From assembly GCA_036872755.1 (NCBI GenBank), contig JAVHNS010000007.1:186001-250000 (forward strand): a stretch of DNA of 64,000 bases, written 5' to 3'. How positions within the stretch are numbered: the stretch's first letter is position 1; each line of letters begins with the position of its first letter. The stretch is from Orbilia blumenaviensis. Its lineage: Eukaryota > Ascomycota > Orbiliomycetes > Orbiliales > Orbiliaceae. The notes under the pieces were generated by a model that saw only the letters and a list, made by a program, of their open reading frames with translations, was not told the DNA's origin and made no database searches. Positions 21,612 to 34,719 of this stretch are shown piece after piece. A program made the position numbers and the translations under genes.

Positions 21612-23199
21612 TTAGGTGCGGTCTGGTGTTTGGCGCTTCTCTTTTTTCTTGTGCGGCAATCCCTTACTCGAGGATTCTTTCTTGGAAGACTTTGCAAGAC
21701 CTCCTGTCGCCAGTTTTTTCATCTTCGGGCTGCCATCTGGCTTAGGGCCACCCGACTTCTTCAGTTTTGCATCCTTATCCCCTTGCGGTTTGGGTGATGC
21801 TTTTCGAGAAACCCCACTTGCATCTGAATGTGTCTGCTCCGATGGTGTTAGAATCCATATATTCCACAGGAGCTTTCCAAGGCCAGCGATAACTTACTTT
21901 GGCATCAGAGTTCCCTGACCTGTCCTTCTTAGTGGGCGTGGGGCTTCCCGCCCTGTCCTTGAACTTAGAGACAAGGTTTTTCGTTGTCGGTGTGCCTGGA
22001 TGGGGAGAAACCCGGACACCCTCTGTAGATTGGGTTGGAGTATTACTAGTTTTTTGTTTTTTATTGGGTTTAGTAGGGGTGATAGAGGTGGTGTCCTTTT
22101 CTTTGGTTGTGGTCGGGTGGTAGTCGATGTCATACGGGTCAGTAGACTTCTTCTCCACATCATCCTCAATACTCTCCGCCTTCCGTTTTAAAAGTGGTTT
22201 CTTTTTCTTAGGACCGGCGCTATTCGACGCTGCATTCGTTCCACCCGATGGAACAGAAGGCACTGGGGATTCATGTCGTGCTGAGGCTGTAGATAGGGAT
22301 TTTTCGAGCCTTGGTGCCGAAGTTATCGAGCCTTTTGCGACAGACTCCCCAGCATTACTTGGTTCCCGCTTTGTCTGTGCCTTCTTCGGGGGAGGCTTTG
22401 GCTCGGCTTGTACCTTTTTCTTCTTCGGCGGGGCAGCGTTTTCCCCTTCTGCGAAGCTGGAGTTTGGACTATCTGGACTCAGGGGAGTTCCGGAGCCACT
22501 ATCTCCGGTGTGTGAGGGGACCCTTCGGTCTGCAAACCCTAAACACGGTTTATGTTTCGAAATCCATAGTTTAAAAGAGGTCTCTTGGCCGCATGCGGGG
22601 CATGATAGACGGGTTCCTTGCGGATCTTTGACGGGTGGGAGCTTCCCGCCATCCTCTCTGATTATCGGGGTTGTTTGGCGGGTTGGGGGTAACGTTTCCA
22701 CAGTAAGCTTTTGCTTGGAGGCGACCTTGGGAACCTGTATACTGCTAGACTGTATCGATTTCCCGTACATGTCCTGCCCTGGATGGTCCCTGTAGGGCGG
22801 TCTTGGACAGTACTTGCGCGCTGGAGCAGTCAAGGAGGTATCTAAGCTTTGCTGGATCGGATGTTGACATTTCTGGCAGACATTATCGTCAATGGGCACG
22901 CGGAGAGAGCGTCCCATAACCATCGCACTAAGGAGTTCGGGCTCCTCGTTTCGTTTCGTCTGAAGTTCCTGTGTAGTTACCGGGACACCGTCTTGGGAGA
23001 AAAAGCCCATGTTGGTGACCTTTTCTGTGCGATGGGCTTCAAGGACGATATCCTCCGTGATGATACCGACGAGGTCGGCGAAAACCCCTTTGATCTATAC
23101 AGATAAGGATATTGTTAGATGATTACTCAGAACAAGCGGTATAAATGGATTGCGCACAAGGTCCTCCATGGACATTTTGTCCCCAGAGGCTTCAGACAT
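21612..23199 (-). CDS. zinc-finger nuclear protein, candidate SAGA subunit Sgf11-like
   Basis: Three-exon minus-strand model: 23199-23158 (14 codons), 23094-21898 and 21833-21612, 486 residues, all phase 0. The first donor is GTGCGC, a weak site. Residues 12-45 form a helix with FADLVGIITEDIVLEAHRTE, similar in pattern to the N-terminal helix of Sgf11, the SAGA deubiquitinase-module subunit. A first Cys pair (VCQKCQHPI, then KYCPRPPYRDHPG) is followed by a compact finger, LSCPACGQETSFKL then SKHKPCLG. Its spacing is C-x2-C-x12-H-x2-C, one residue different from the usual Sgf11 C-x2-C-x11-H-x3-C. The rest is Lys/Pro/Ser-rich with several KKKK clusters, suggesting nuclear location. The Sgf11 assignment is tentative; a lineage-specific zinc-finger protein is the alternative. 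Confidence 0.6.
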
Positions 23200-23999
23200 C
23201 GTTTAGTATGGATACGGTATCGTAGCGCGTAATAGCGATTTGGTCGAATGTTGGCTATGGTGGGGATGGAAAGGTTAGCAGAGAGGTTGTTTGGGAGGGA
23301 AGCAAGTAGTGCGATGCGCAGATAAGGTAATAAGGTGCGCGGAGGCACGTGCGTTGCAACACATTAGATCAAATCAGATTAGATTGGGAATGTAGATTAC
23401 TTAATTGGTTAGTCAGCACCACTATTTGAACTTCTATTCGTAGTTTATCATTGGGCAGCTTCTTCTTCTTCTTCTTCTTTTGGCTGGCAAATATACAATA
23501 ATATTCTACTTCTTGATATGCATAGATGTATATCATATGGCAAAGCTGGATGGGTGCTGTAAAAGAGCCGGGAGTGCTAGAGTATAGATGGTATAAGCCT
23601 AGGTACTGTACCTACTTAACCTGTTATCCCCACATCATTGATTATCTGGGCACCACCAATTGTCTGTCACGGATGTTAAAGCCGTTTTAAATGACACCAA
23701 AACTCAAGCTGATATTGTTGCCGGTCGTCAAAACTATGGGCAGCGGCCGTCTCTACTATCAACATTTCAAAGCATGATGTACAGGAGCATTCAAACCAAA
23801 AAAGAGACAAGACGTGCAAGGGAAGAACAATATAATTTTTGAAGTCTTCCGCTCAAACCAGCCGCCTATCCACGCAAACGCCACTCACCTACTTACCAAA
23901 GTTTGATGGCAAGAAAGCGTTGGTGGAGGGGGGAACGAATGTACAGAGGGAGTGGAAAGAGCGACAGACCATGGGGGCGTTAAGGCAATTCGTCCACAC
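23200..23999. other. upstream region of the Sgf11-like gene / glucokinase 3' region
   Basis: 800 bp between two minus-strand genes, with a short CTT repeat near 23461-23480. Open frames in the stretch (for example 23660-23842) have no recognisable features. Confidence 0.6.
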
Positions 24000-25665
24000 T
24001 CACGCAACCAATGCTATCAGTGCTGCACCTACTCCGCTACCGTCCTTTGCAATCCCAATTCTGATGGCTTCTTCCAGGCCTGCTGCTCCGGGTACTAGAG
24101 GCTGTATATCGCGCAGAGCCTCCCTCAAATATCGCTCGAACCCGGGATAGTATTCAACAACACTCCCATCAACACCAATATCAATCTTTTCAACTTCTTC
24201 TCCTTCTGCCGCTTCGAACCGGGCCGTCTTGTAATTTTCATAGGCTCCAGTTGCAATTGCTGTAGCTGCGATCGGGATGGCAGACAACCTCGCAGAGCGT
24301 TTACCAATGCCGTATACCAAGGCTTTAACAGCCATTGCATCTCCGGTCGATGCCGCTGAAACCCCCATATCCCTTTCTAATAGCTGCTTCGTTAAAGTGT
24401 ATGAGCTGGTATAATCGGCTTGTATGGTGCTTAGGGCACTGGTATCTATGCTCCAAGGGGTGAATAGTGGTCCATTTTCGTCGATGCTGGTGCCATGAGC
24501 CACATTAAATAGCCCATCAGCCATCAACGCAACAATGGCGTTCCGGAGAATCTCCCCGAGGAACATGCCGGAAACTCTCTTCTCGAACATTTGCATCCCA
24601 GGATTCACCGAATTTTTGTCTAGAGCTCGATCATAGGGAGTGTCTGGCAGGACCTTCATCGCGTTATCGAAGGCACCCCACTCGGTATTGATCACCATAA
24701 CACCTGATGAACTATCATATTCACCATAATTCTCGGTGTTATTGGACAGCTTGGGTATTCTCGAAAGCTTCTCAACGTAGGCGCCGTTTGTTCCTGTTCC
24801 AAATATAGCACCGAGGAGGGTCCCAGCTTTCCCAGGTGAGGTATAAGATCGGGCCATCAGCGTTCCCACGGTGTCATTCACCAGGGCCACCACACGAACT
24901 GGTAAACCCAATGCATCGATCTCTTTCTGAAGAAGTTCACAGACATCCTTTCCGATCGCATCTTGGATATCGAACCCTTTGGTCCACCGGATCAAATAAC
25001 CTTTGTTGAGTGCGACTTGTTCGACTGGAAAGGAGAACGTAAATCCGAGCTTTAGTTGGGAGTTCTCGGCTTCTGGTTCGAAATGATCGGAGTGATGTTT
25101 TTTGACAAAGTCTTCGATTTGCTTGGCCAAAAAAGAAAAAAGCCCCTTCGAGGTCCCGATCATGAGCTCCTTTGGTATCGGTGTCTTCGCCTGCGTGAGG
25201 GTGAACTTACTATCCCCATGCAGGTGGATAGAACACACGCGGAAATTGGTGCCGCCGAGGTCGACAGCAAGGTAAACTCCCTGATTCCGGTAGCAGGATG
25301 AACAGACCGGTGATAGTTAGCCACAAAATATTCCCATAGTCTAGTGGAGTGGCTTTTTGGCAAAGGGAGAGCGTATACCTTTTCGGTGCCATTTGGAACG
25401 GCGGTGACATAGGTGGGGATCATGGTCATTGCCTGCTTGGGATGCTTTAAGCCCGCCTCTACCAATCATATCGGAAAGGTTAGCCCCAGAGTGCTTTGAC
25501 TGCGCTACTATAACTATCTGAGTATCCAGGAAGGAGTATCTAACCCATGAGATTCAAGTACTCTCTGACGCCTTTGGCGACATCTTCAGGCTCATAGACG
25601 AATTCGGACCCAATCGCCCTTGCCTTCGCAAGAAGAGCTTCCTCCTTATCTGAAAGAATAGACAT
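24000..25665 (-). CDS. glkA: glucokinase (hexokinase family)
   Basis: Phosphorylates glucose with ATP at entry to glycolysis (family knowledge). Three exons on the minus strand: 25665-25545, 25458-25379 and 25280-24000, 493 residues, the length of fungal glucokinases. Exon 2 encodes IPTYVTAVPNGTEK and exon 3 opens with GVYLAVDLGGTNFRVCSIH, containing the ATP phosphate-1 motif (DLGGTNFR). The sugar-binding signature LGFTFSFPVEQVALNKGYL and RWTKGFD follow, then LVNDTVGTLMA with the catalytic Asp, IFGTGTNGAY (phosphate 2), and a C-terminal GIAKDGSGVGAALIALVA. The VTAVPNGTEK block and the substrate loop favour glucokinase over hexokinase. The start at 25665 (MSILSDKEE) is inferred from homologous length. 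A long repeat-rich region lies upstream. Confidence 0.95.
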
Positions 25666-28310
25666 GGTGCTGATAAGAATGCCGTCTGAATTATACTTCG
25701 CGTTTCTATTGGTATCTTGGAATTGAAACCTGAGGTCTGTCGAAGGACAAACGCCAAATAAAGTTTCCAGAAGTTGAGGGTCACGCCAAGGGAGAGATAT
25801 CCCAGACGAAAGCGGCGGGGTTGATGTATATTTTCCCGAATCTTTAAAAAGCAGGGAAAAGAAGGTAGCTAGGCCAGAGAGGGCCCCAGGAGAATGGAAA
25901 TAACTTAGAAATAGCGGAAAGACCAATGCAAGTATGACGGCCGCGAGGGTCAATTTTAAGCAGGAAGTTGAGGGCCTGAGAGAACCGGATTGAAAAGAAA
26001 AGAAAGAACGACTGGGAGGCTTTGAGGAGTGAATTTTGATTGACGAGGTGTTGGAAAGCCAGGGAGACCAAGTGGTAGGCAAGCACTTGGTACGTTGGTC
26101 TGTATGTTGGTAGGAGGTAAGTAGGTACGTAAGGTAGGTAAGGAAGTCAGCAGGTAGATAGGTACTTCTATGGTGAGTAAGGTGAGCGGGCAGGCGGGCA
26201 GGCGGGCAAGCTGGGAGCTGGTAAGGTTTGTTTTGTTGGTTGGTGGGCTGGTGGGGGTTGGAGATGACGGAGTGGAAGCCTGAGTTGCTGTGTGGTGTGG
26301 TGTGGTGTGGTGGTGCGGTGCGGTGCGGTTTGCTTGGCCGGCGGGGGTGGAAGGGAGGAGGGGAGGGGACCAGGTAGTCAAGTAGGTATGTGCCTGCGAC
26401 CGAACCGAACTGAACTCGACTGCTACTATCGGCGGCGGGGTGTTTGAATCAGCCAACCAGTCAACGATCAAATGCCAACCACTTTCGCCCCGCCGAAGGA
26501 CTTGAGCAAAGAAATAAAATCAAATAGATATAAGATACAAGATATAAAATATAAAAATACTTAATAGAAGAGGTATGTAAGTAACTAAAAAAAATTAGAA
26601 AAAAAAATGAAAACGATGCACGAGTAGGTATTCATTTAGATTTGTGCACCGGTACTGGCCAGCATCGTATTGATGCATTGTACCGACGGCGACCTCAATC
26701 GCTAACTAGCTTGCTATAGGACATCCGGTGCATCAAGCGCAGGTGAGTATCGTGTATACGCTCCAGATCTGACGACCCAAGTGGGTACTTCCTGGTCCGG
26801 AGTCTGCCTCGGGACGCCCCAAGCCTGGCCAATGCGTCGTGCTCCTACCGGCGCTGATTCTTGACCGATATCGATGGCATTGCTCCAGCACACCCCTATC
26901 GATACGAACTAGAACAGACCAATAGGCTGAGAGTCATTCCGGTGGATGCATCTGATCAGGCTGCGGGAGAATAATACCCTCGTGGGGCCTGCAGCACATA
27001 TCCACATGAAGCACCACTCCATTTCTAGCAAGAAGTACGTACTTTTTTTTTCCCTTTCGCTTCAAAGATATCAATCGTTGCAGAACCTATCGCGCGAATA
27101 ACGGCCGGCCGGGTTAGAATTAATAATAGCCGAAGACACGGATCTCTAGCTACCAGACTCCGAATGTTCCTGTTGTCAACCAGGGTTCAAGGGAGGTAGG
27201 TCGAATATCCGAATTAATATCCACAGCAATACGCTGCAAGGTGCGGGCGGCGGGGCTGCTTTCTCGGCCAATATGCAACGAGTATAGTATACCAAGCATA
27301 TGCTATATGTCCGCGATATATAAGCAGTATAGGGAACCTTGACTAGATACCTACATATAAATTTAAATTTGCTTTGCTTTGCTTTATTTTTATTATTATT
27401 GTTTTCCCTTCCGGCCCATGGAACCCTCCAACGGCTTCCCGGTAGATTCTTTTCTCAATTTGATATTGGATAGCTAGGATATATGATCTGGCGAAATTCA
27501 ATGCAATGTTTGCGATTAGGCCTGTTGGACAAGGGAATCTCTCCGACTTAAATACCGTTTGGCTGTTGGCGAAGACGGGTCAGTACTTAAGTAGGTATGA
27601 TGCAAGACAAGGAAGACCCAATATAATACGGATCATACCGGTATCCCCTCGCAGGACTAGCGCTCCCTTAAGCAAACAAGTTTCCGCAAATCGTTGCATT
27701 GGTGCTAACCGACAATCGAATCTCGAGACTGGACCTTTACTAACCAAGTACATAAGCAAAGTAAGTAATATGTACCTAGGTAAATACTTACATACTTACT
27801 TACAGTACCTATTAGTACTTAGGTAAGCAGCTGCCTGATAGGTAAGTAAAAGGCCGACGTGCTTAAGCCAAGGTCTAGGAAGCCTTCTAGCCGGGAGGAT
27901 GAGGGTGATGTTCGTTATATTGGTATTGGTAACGTCGAGTAATCAGAAAAGAGCTCGACGGTTCCCCACAGGACCAACCACAGAGGGAGACATTATAGCT
28001 CTGTTCGCCCAAGAACCCCTGCCTAGTGTGGTATTTAGTGGGCCGTCTAGTTGAGTAACCATTAAGTACTCGAACTGAAGCACTTAAGCAGCACTCTCTA
28101 GGTAGTTGATTAGATAATTCCTTTTGGGCTTCACTATAGCATTAGTCAAACGTGTGCAAGTGTGTTGGCTGATGTCACCTTCACGCTGCATATTCCCCTC
28201 CGTACAACTACTTACCTACCTACAACCAGGGTGCCGAGATTCTGTAGCCGGCGCTATTACGAAGTAGACATTCCGAGCTGCCACAAACCCCTGCTGGAAA
28301 CCTATCTGTA
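25666..28310. promoter_or_regulatory. divergent intergenic region between glucokinase and MRS6
   Basis: 2.6 kb without a recognisable gene. It holds CAGGCGGG repeats (26187-26209), a GTGTG/GTGCG tract (26290-26330), AT-rich stretches near 26510-26600, and TACTTAGGTAAGTA-type words at 27770-27840. Open frames in it, including a 171-codon one on the minus strand at 25956-26471, are low-complexity Pro/Thr artefacts of the repeats. Confidence 0.55.
26290..26330. repeat. GTGTG / GTGCG pentanucleotide repeat
   Basis: Several GTGTG units pass into GTGCG units on the + strand, about 630 bp upstream of the glucokinase start. Confidence 0.85.
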
Positions 28311-29960
28311 ATGAACATCGAGGCCCTTGATGAGACGGTATGGGATGCCGTGATAGCAGGGACTGGCCTCCGAGAATCCCTCCTTGCAGCGTAGGTTAGA
28401 GGCCGCCTGTCACTTTGTTCGCTCGGAAACGCATCCCCATGTCTAACATATTTCTCATATCAATAGAGCACTCGCTAGGGCAGGTAAAAAAGTCTTGCAT
28501 CTGGATCGGAACCCTTACTACGGCGACGAATATGCTGCCCTATCCCTTGACGAACTAGAGGCATGGGCAAAAGATACTGGGTCAGGTCGCAGGACATCAG
28601 TTCAATACGAAACTCACCACACACCAGATGGTTCGGGGTTGCAGAAATCTCGCGCTTATGCTATAAGCCTTTCGCCTGGACTCATCTACACGGCTTCTCC
28701 GATCCTGTCGCTACTTGTGAAGAGCGGTCTTCATGAAGCTCTAGAGTTCCTAAAGTTCGGAGGTTGGTTTGTCCATGATGCTGAAACCCCATCAGCCGAT
28801 CCCCTCAAGAGAGTTCCAAATAGCAGGGAGGATATCTTCAATGATAAAACCCTAGATCCCCGGACAAAAAGGGTGGTTGTAAGAGCCTTGAAGTCGATGG
28901 TTGGGTTGGAGGGCAGTTCAGCCACGAACGGAACATCGGATCGTTTATCATTACAAGAATATCTTGAACAATCCAGCTTTCGTCTTCCTCCCTCGATAAT
29001 CGCCGCTTTCGCGAGTCTAACCCTCTCCCACGATCCACCAAACACCATACCATTCAAGGAAGCAGAGCAAGCCATTAAAAGGCACTTTGACTCTCTGGGG
29101 CGGTTCGGCGCTGGGTTTTCTGCCGTCATTGGTAGGTATGGGAGCGGATCCGAACTTGTCCAGGTACTATGTAGAGCAGCCGCCGTCACTGGGAATTCTG
29201 TCTATGTCCTCGGAAATGAAATTCTTAATATCCAAAATGGGAACTCGATACCTTCAACTTCAGGTGTGACAACGGAGGCCGCGGATCCACATATTCAGTT
29301 GAGTCTGCAAAGCGGTGACACGATTCAGACACGGCATGTGGTGGGAGTATCATCGAACCTACCAACCAACATCCCTACGAGCCGAAGTACGCTGGAAGGC
29401 ACTGGATATTGGATGTCGATATATGTAATTTCGGGTTCCCTGGAACAGGCTTTACAAACCGAGGAGCCACCACCAGCTGCTGGAGCTGTAGCTTACATAC
29501 CTGCAGGCTCAATCAAAGGGCATGACTCCTTGAACACTAATCCTATATATGTAGTCGTACATGGCAGCGACACAGGAGAGTGCCCAGACGGGCAAAGTAC
29601 GTATCCTTGTTCCCATGGCAGGTGAGATGGCTTCTAAACACGGTCTCTTTAGGTATCTTATATGCGTCAATGAAAGTTGGCGGCGCTAGTGAAGGTGAAT
29701 TTTTGGATTCTGCTGTGAATTCCCTTCTCCAAAAGTTAGCATCTGGAAATAGTGCGACGGGCCAAATCCTCCTATCGGTTAAATTCAGAACGTACTCGGA
29801 CCCAGAACCACTGGTTCCACCCTCTGCCAACAATATTCACGTACTACCCGACCATACACCTATGATCGATATCCCAGACCTTTTAGTCGAACAAACCATG
29901 GAAGTCTATGAGAAAATTGTTGGCACTAGAGCTGGGTTTTTGGAGAAGATTGTTAGCTAG
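28311..29960 (+). CDS. MRS6: Rab escort protein (Rab geranylgeranyltransferase component A)
   Basis: Presents newly made Rab GTPases to geranylgeranyltransferase II and delivers them to membranes (family knowledge). Three exons, 28311-28390, 28467-29596 and 29653-29960, 505 residues. The Rossmann-like GDI/REP N-terminus spans the first junction: AVIAGTGLRESLLAAALA then GKKVLHLDRNPYYGDEYAAL, where G-x-G and the DRNPYYG block are GDI/REP hallmarks. FGGWFVHD, YGSGSELVQVLCRAAAVTG (near residue 250) and a C-terminal domain ending KIVS follow. REP rather than RabGDI is favoured because the DRNPYYGG of GDI is changed and long Ser/Thr insertions interrupt the fold (residues 110-180). The intron acceptors keep phase exactly. 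Confidence 0.93.
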
Positions 29961-31576
29961 GCGTTAGGGCCTCTAGAGAAAGAAGGAGAGAACGGCTGGG
30001 TTTGATGCTTCAGCGCTGTAATCAACTTGAGGGCTAGTTTTTTTTTTTTTAACACCAACTAACTAGTCGTTCAGCTAATCATCTGATATTCCCTGATTCC
30101 TGTTTCGTTAGGCCGTATCCAACTAGTTTCTGAACTCATATAAACATTTAAATACCTAGGTACTTGGGTATATAAGTATATACAACAGATCTCACCTGTA
30201 TTGCTGCATTGGCTAAGACCAGATATATCACCAAGAGTATAAAACATGGGACGAATATCAAATCCCGTATAGAAAGTTGATATCGATCCCAAGGCCTGGG
30301 ATAGTCGAAATATCATATTCTGGACAGATATCGACAACACCTAAATGTTTTTAATTCCTTTTTCTTTCGTGCTGAGATTTTATAATTATACATCTAGAGA
30401 ATAGTGCCTATAAATAAATAAACTGTTGGCCTAAAGGCATGGCAAAATGGTATTTTGGTAATGCATTAGGGAAAAAATGAAACTTTGAAATTCCTATGCT
30501 GACTTAAGTGGATACCTGTCATATCATATCATAACGTTCCCCAATGTGATAGGGCTGCAAGCGGCGCCAACGCCACGGCGTATGCATATGTATACTACAT
30601 ACATACTAAGCAGGTACCTACTTCCTACATTTGGGCCGGTGTACCGGTATCGTGTGGCGCGGGGTTATTCCAGGAGCGTTTGCCTAGCTTAGGGCTACCG
30701 TCTGGGTTTGGGAATTTCGCATCCTCAGATTATTCGATCTGGGAATTGAATGGAGTACTCGAGTCGCAGCGGTGTCCCATTGTTGAAGAGATCTGATCTA
30801 ACTAGGTGGATCGATGACGTAAAATCAGTGGCAGGCCGGCTTATCATTACGCGGTGCTGCTTGAACCAGCCCAACTCGCTCGGGGTTGGCTTGGCCATCA
30901 TCACTGCTTCCCATTCCGCTTAAAACTTGGCCTGCTAGCTGCGCAACCCAGATAGCTACCAGCACAGATCCGTGGAGACTGGAATGCCCCAAATATCTGG
31001 AGACCCTTTTTTCCGGCAGGAAAGATTCTACAGAATACCTGGTATCCCGCATGTACACACATGTATTTCGATGTCGACTTTGGTCAATTTAGCTATGGGT
31101 TTTTAGCAGCCCTGACCAGCCTGACCCCGGTCTGGGCCTTGTTTTTGTTTATATCTTCGACCTCAATCAATTAATGTCATACGTACACCACCACCACCAC
31201 AACATTGTCACATAACGCTCTGCCAGATACGATATTGGGATGGTTAAAGAATACCTTTGCATCTGTTCCGAGCAGTTTCATTATGATTTTATCTCATCTG
31301 GATTTCCTAATAATTTTTATTGATTGCTGTCATACGAGCTAACAGTACTGTCGACAGCTCCTCGGTCTCTTTCTCGGTATTTTGATTTGCTTGAACATAT
31401 TCAGGAGAATAGCCTCGTAAAGGTTACCGGATTGATTCTATTTACCAGTTTGGGCGCCGGGTGCTCCAGTCTTTAGGGACCCCCATCAGCCAACAAGATA
31501 TGCTGCTGGTGGAACGGGATTTGTGATCGAAATACCATCTGGAGCGTTGGGAAGCGTTACTTCACAAATTCACAAA
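29961..31576. other. intergenic region between MRS6 and the unknown 1023-residue gene
   Basis: 1.6 kb, AT-rich, with an ATATCATATCATAAC repeat near 30520-30533 and a CCACCACCAC tract near 31190. No gene is visible. An upstream non-coding exon of the next gene could lie here. Confidence 0.55.
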
Positions 31577-34500
31577 ATGTGGAAGTCCTCGGAAAATGGA
31601 ACAAGTAAACTGTCAAAGCCTAGAAAGGTATCGTCAAGTTTAAGGCTTCCAGATCCGAAGCGCCGCCCAAGTCTTCTACGGAAAGAATCAAAGGGAACCG
31701 AAAACCAAATGGATTCGGGTGACCAATCGGCGCCGAAGAGGAGGTTTAGTTTGAAGGAGGCTGTGCGGAGGATTTTCAGTGGAAAGCAAGATAAAGGAGA
31801 TCCGACTATACCACACGTAGGTATAACACGCAGAAGCCGCTTATACGGTTTTGACTGTCGTACTAACATATGAACCTGTGGAACCAGCAGAAGAACAGTA
31901 CCCCTCCGAGCCGGGCTTGTATGCAGGATCCGAGTTATGACAAACCAATAGTCCAGAGCCCGGTAGGCCGGGAACCCGAAATATCACTGCCACAGCCTGA
32001 TACCGAGAAACCGAGCGAGCAAGTTGGAAATAACCACGAGAACCTACCTCCCGAGCTGGCTGCCCCTAGGCGGGTTTTATCAATCGTATCAGATTCATCC
32101 ACTTCGGCTATTTCAAATGATTCAGTAAACATGGCCTCCACTGTCTTGTTATCACCTCGTCCAGTTCACCATGCGCATGAATTCCAGCAAGCAAGAAGGA
32201 AAGAAGAGCCGTTGCTACTTCTAGAAACGGATGTCTCACTCTTGTTCGACGGTGCGCCGATATTTTCCATTGACGAGTCCAAGGGAAAGTATGGCGAGCC
32301 CGTAGTTCAGTTTCTAGAGAGCCAGCCCCGGATGCTTTCGTTGAACCCATCATCTTGCGAAGATGCATCGTCGATCGACCATCATGCATATCGGGGCTGT
32401 AGCAACAAAAAAACGCCAGAGAGAGACCCAGTAGACCCAGAGCATCACTGGCTGAATGGCCCCACCGAAACGCCGTCCATGGCCTCATTTTCCGGGCATG
32501 AACCGGGGAGTACCGGGTGGGAATATTTCCTTGAAGCACAGGCCGTAGATTATGAGCTTCAAGAGGGCAACGCCAGCGGGGAAGTAGATGAATACGGGCT
32601 TGAGTTCCAGCCACCTGATTCCATCGGGGTAAGGTCCGTTGATTCAACAACTCTAGTTGACCGACTGAGAGACATTGGGAAAATACATGTCCAGACCTAC
32701 AGCCTTGAAAATGATCTTGACATTGAGGCTCGCCTTTTATATGGCCAGCTGTTCACGAAATTGCTCTATCCTACGCGAAAGAATTCCGAAACAATGGAAT
32801 CGCGCGAGTACAGCCTCGAGAGCCAATGTCAAGAACTATTCAAGGTACTAGAAGCAAGGCATGTTTGGCTCGATTTTAGTCGACCCGAGGAGCGCATAAG
32901 ACTAGGGAGTATTCTGTACGGGAACGGCGAAGAGAAATTACTTCTTGTACTCCAGATTTTGCTAAGTTGTGAACTTTGGCTAAGGCTTAAGCTCTTACAT
33001 CGGTATGAGCCCGAGAAGTTGAAGTTGGGGTCATTGTACTTTACGCCCAAAGTAAACTGGGATCTCGCAATTGCTCAAAAATGGCTTACCAATGTCCAGA
33101 TTGTGGAGCGACCCTTTACACCAAACTTTGAAATGTTGACGGTTCCTCAACCCCAAAATACTTCCAGTTGGCATCGATTCTTTCTGGCAGATTCGGTTTC
33201 TATAGAAGACGCTGAGGACCCCCAGGAGGCTGATACGTACGACGCCTTTTTTGTCCCTCAGCATCTGGAGCGGCAGCTCGATGGACTTTTGCATTTCGCA
33301 CGCAAAATTGATTGGCCTGGTATTGAAATGCTGGAGGGCGTTATAAGAGATCAGCTTCGAAATCCAACGGGACTACATACTCCTAGCAGCATGCTAGGAT
33401 ATAGGACACCGGCACATTCGCCTGGAAAACTGACACCACGATCGGTCGGAGGAACAGGCGCAGGCTCGCATTTTGGATATTTCGCTAGCAAACATACATC
33501 TTCGATTATAGTCCGAAATATGGTCCAAGGAGGATGGCTTTCTAGGGCGTATATGACGGGATTGGTTCTTCCTGGGGAAGGTCTATCTCATCTTCTCATG
33601 GGATGCTTATTGGAAAGTGATACATTGGCTCTGAGCGAAATCGGCGAGAACGGAAATATGTATGGCGGTATTATCCGTAGAACATTAGAGTCGCCTGGTA
33701 GTACTGCTTCCTGGTGGAGTATGAACAATATTGTCGGGAAGGTTCTCGCTACACATACATCTCGGAGCTATGCTGGGTGGGTTGGGAAGTGTGTTGGAAT
33801 ATACACAAGCGAGAACGCCACAAGCAGCGATCTAACGGTCCTGACTGCAGTGGCCGGCGCCGCCAGACAGGTCCGAAGTTCAACAACGAACACGCTACAG
33901 AGTCGGCAAAGGGAGGGGATGAAGCTAGCAGAACCCACAGGCTGGGTAGATATTATCACAGACCGTCGATCAAAGAAGAAATGGGTCCCTAGACTCCTTA
34001 CGCCAGGCCGTGTGGAACCCGAATCAGGCTTCTTAGGCCCAATTCAACTCTCTGGATGTCAATTAAGCCCAGATGACCTTCAATATCCAACAATCCTTCT
34101 CCCTCAGAACATCGAAGTGCGAATAATGGGGTTGAGGTTTTGGGGTCGGAATGTCCTACCACCTAGTCTTCCCGAATTGGAGCAGGGTTACTACACACCA
34201 CAAGACTGGGATTCGTCTGACGAAATTACCCCTGCTTACCGAGTGGATGTCATGTTCCGAGTACCGATTGAAAGCCTATCTGCCGCAAGTCGTTTTGACA
34301 GCGTTGACGGCAACATCGTCGGCATATATCTGAAATACGAGTCCTCTTTTGTCACTTCATATCCCTGCCATTCTCCCAACCCTGCAGAGCCCCTCGAATT
34401 TGATAAATTGTTGTCGAAAAGCAATCTGATACGAACCACGACACACCCAATACACCACTCTTACAGGTTTGAGGTTGTCGAAGCGACAAAATTGCCAGAA

Positions 34501-34719
34501 CATTCGCCCGTCAGACGCACTAAATGCGAAAGTAAGGATTATTTTGTCACTGTCATCAATGCAAAAGGTGTCGGGCAGGACCTTTACATCTATGCAAAAG
34601 CTTGGTGCTCTAGGTGGGGGGTAGACGCTGTGATTTCCCGAGCAAGTCGCACTTGCCTTTCATGTGCTATCCGGGAAGCATACGCTATCGCTGTGGACGT
34701 TGTGATCGATGTCAATTGA
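31577..34719 (+). CDS. large protein of unknown function
   Basis: I do not recognise a named family. Two exons, 31577-31816 and 31888-34719 (the acceptor could instead be 31891), 1023 residues; the intron has a textbook TACTAAC branch site. Residues 1-80 are basic with KRRFSLKEAVRRIFSGKQ. Residues 80-290 are acidic, Ser/Pro-rich and disordered. From about residue 295 a folded helical region begins (VDRLRDIGKIHVQTYSLEND and LLLVLQILLSCELWLRLKLL). A central Gly-rich HSPGKLTPRSVGGTGAGSHF precedes a region with WLSRAYMTGLVLPGEGLSHL. The C-terminus carries a Cys motif, RTCLSCAIREAYAI, after YAKAWCSRWGVDAVI. The pattern of structured blocks and no frame disruptions argues for a real gene. I have the impression that the C-terminal block occurs in other filamentous ascomycetes, but cannot verify it. 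Confidence 0.85.

Noticed and set aside
25956..26471. 171-codon Thr/Pro-rich minus-strand frame
   Set aside because: Generated by GTGTG and CAGGCGGG repeats upstream of glucokinase; no conserved segment.
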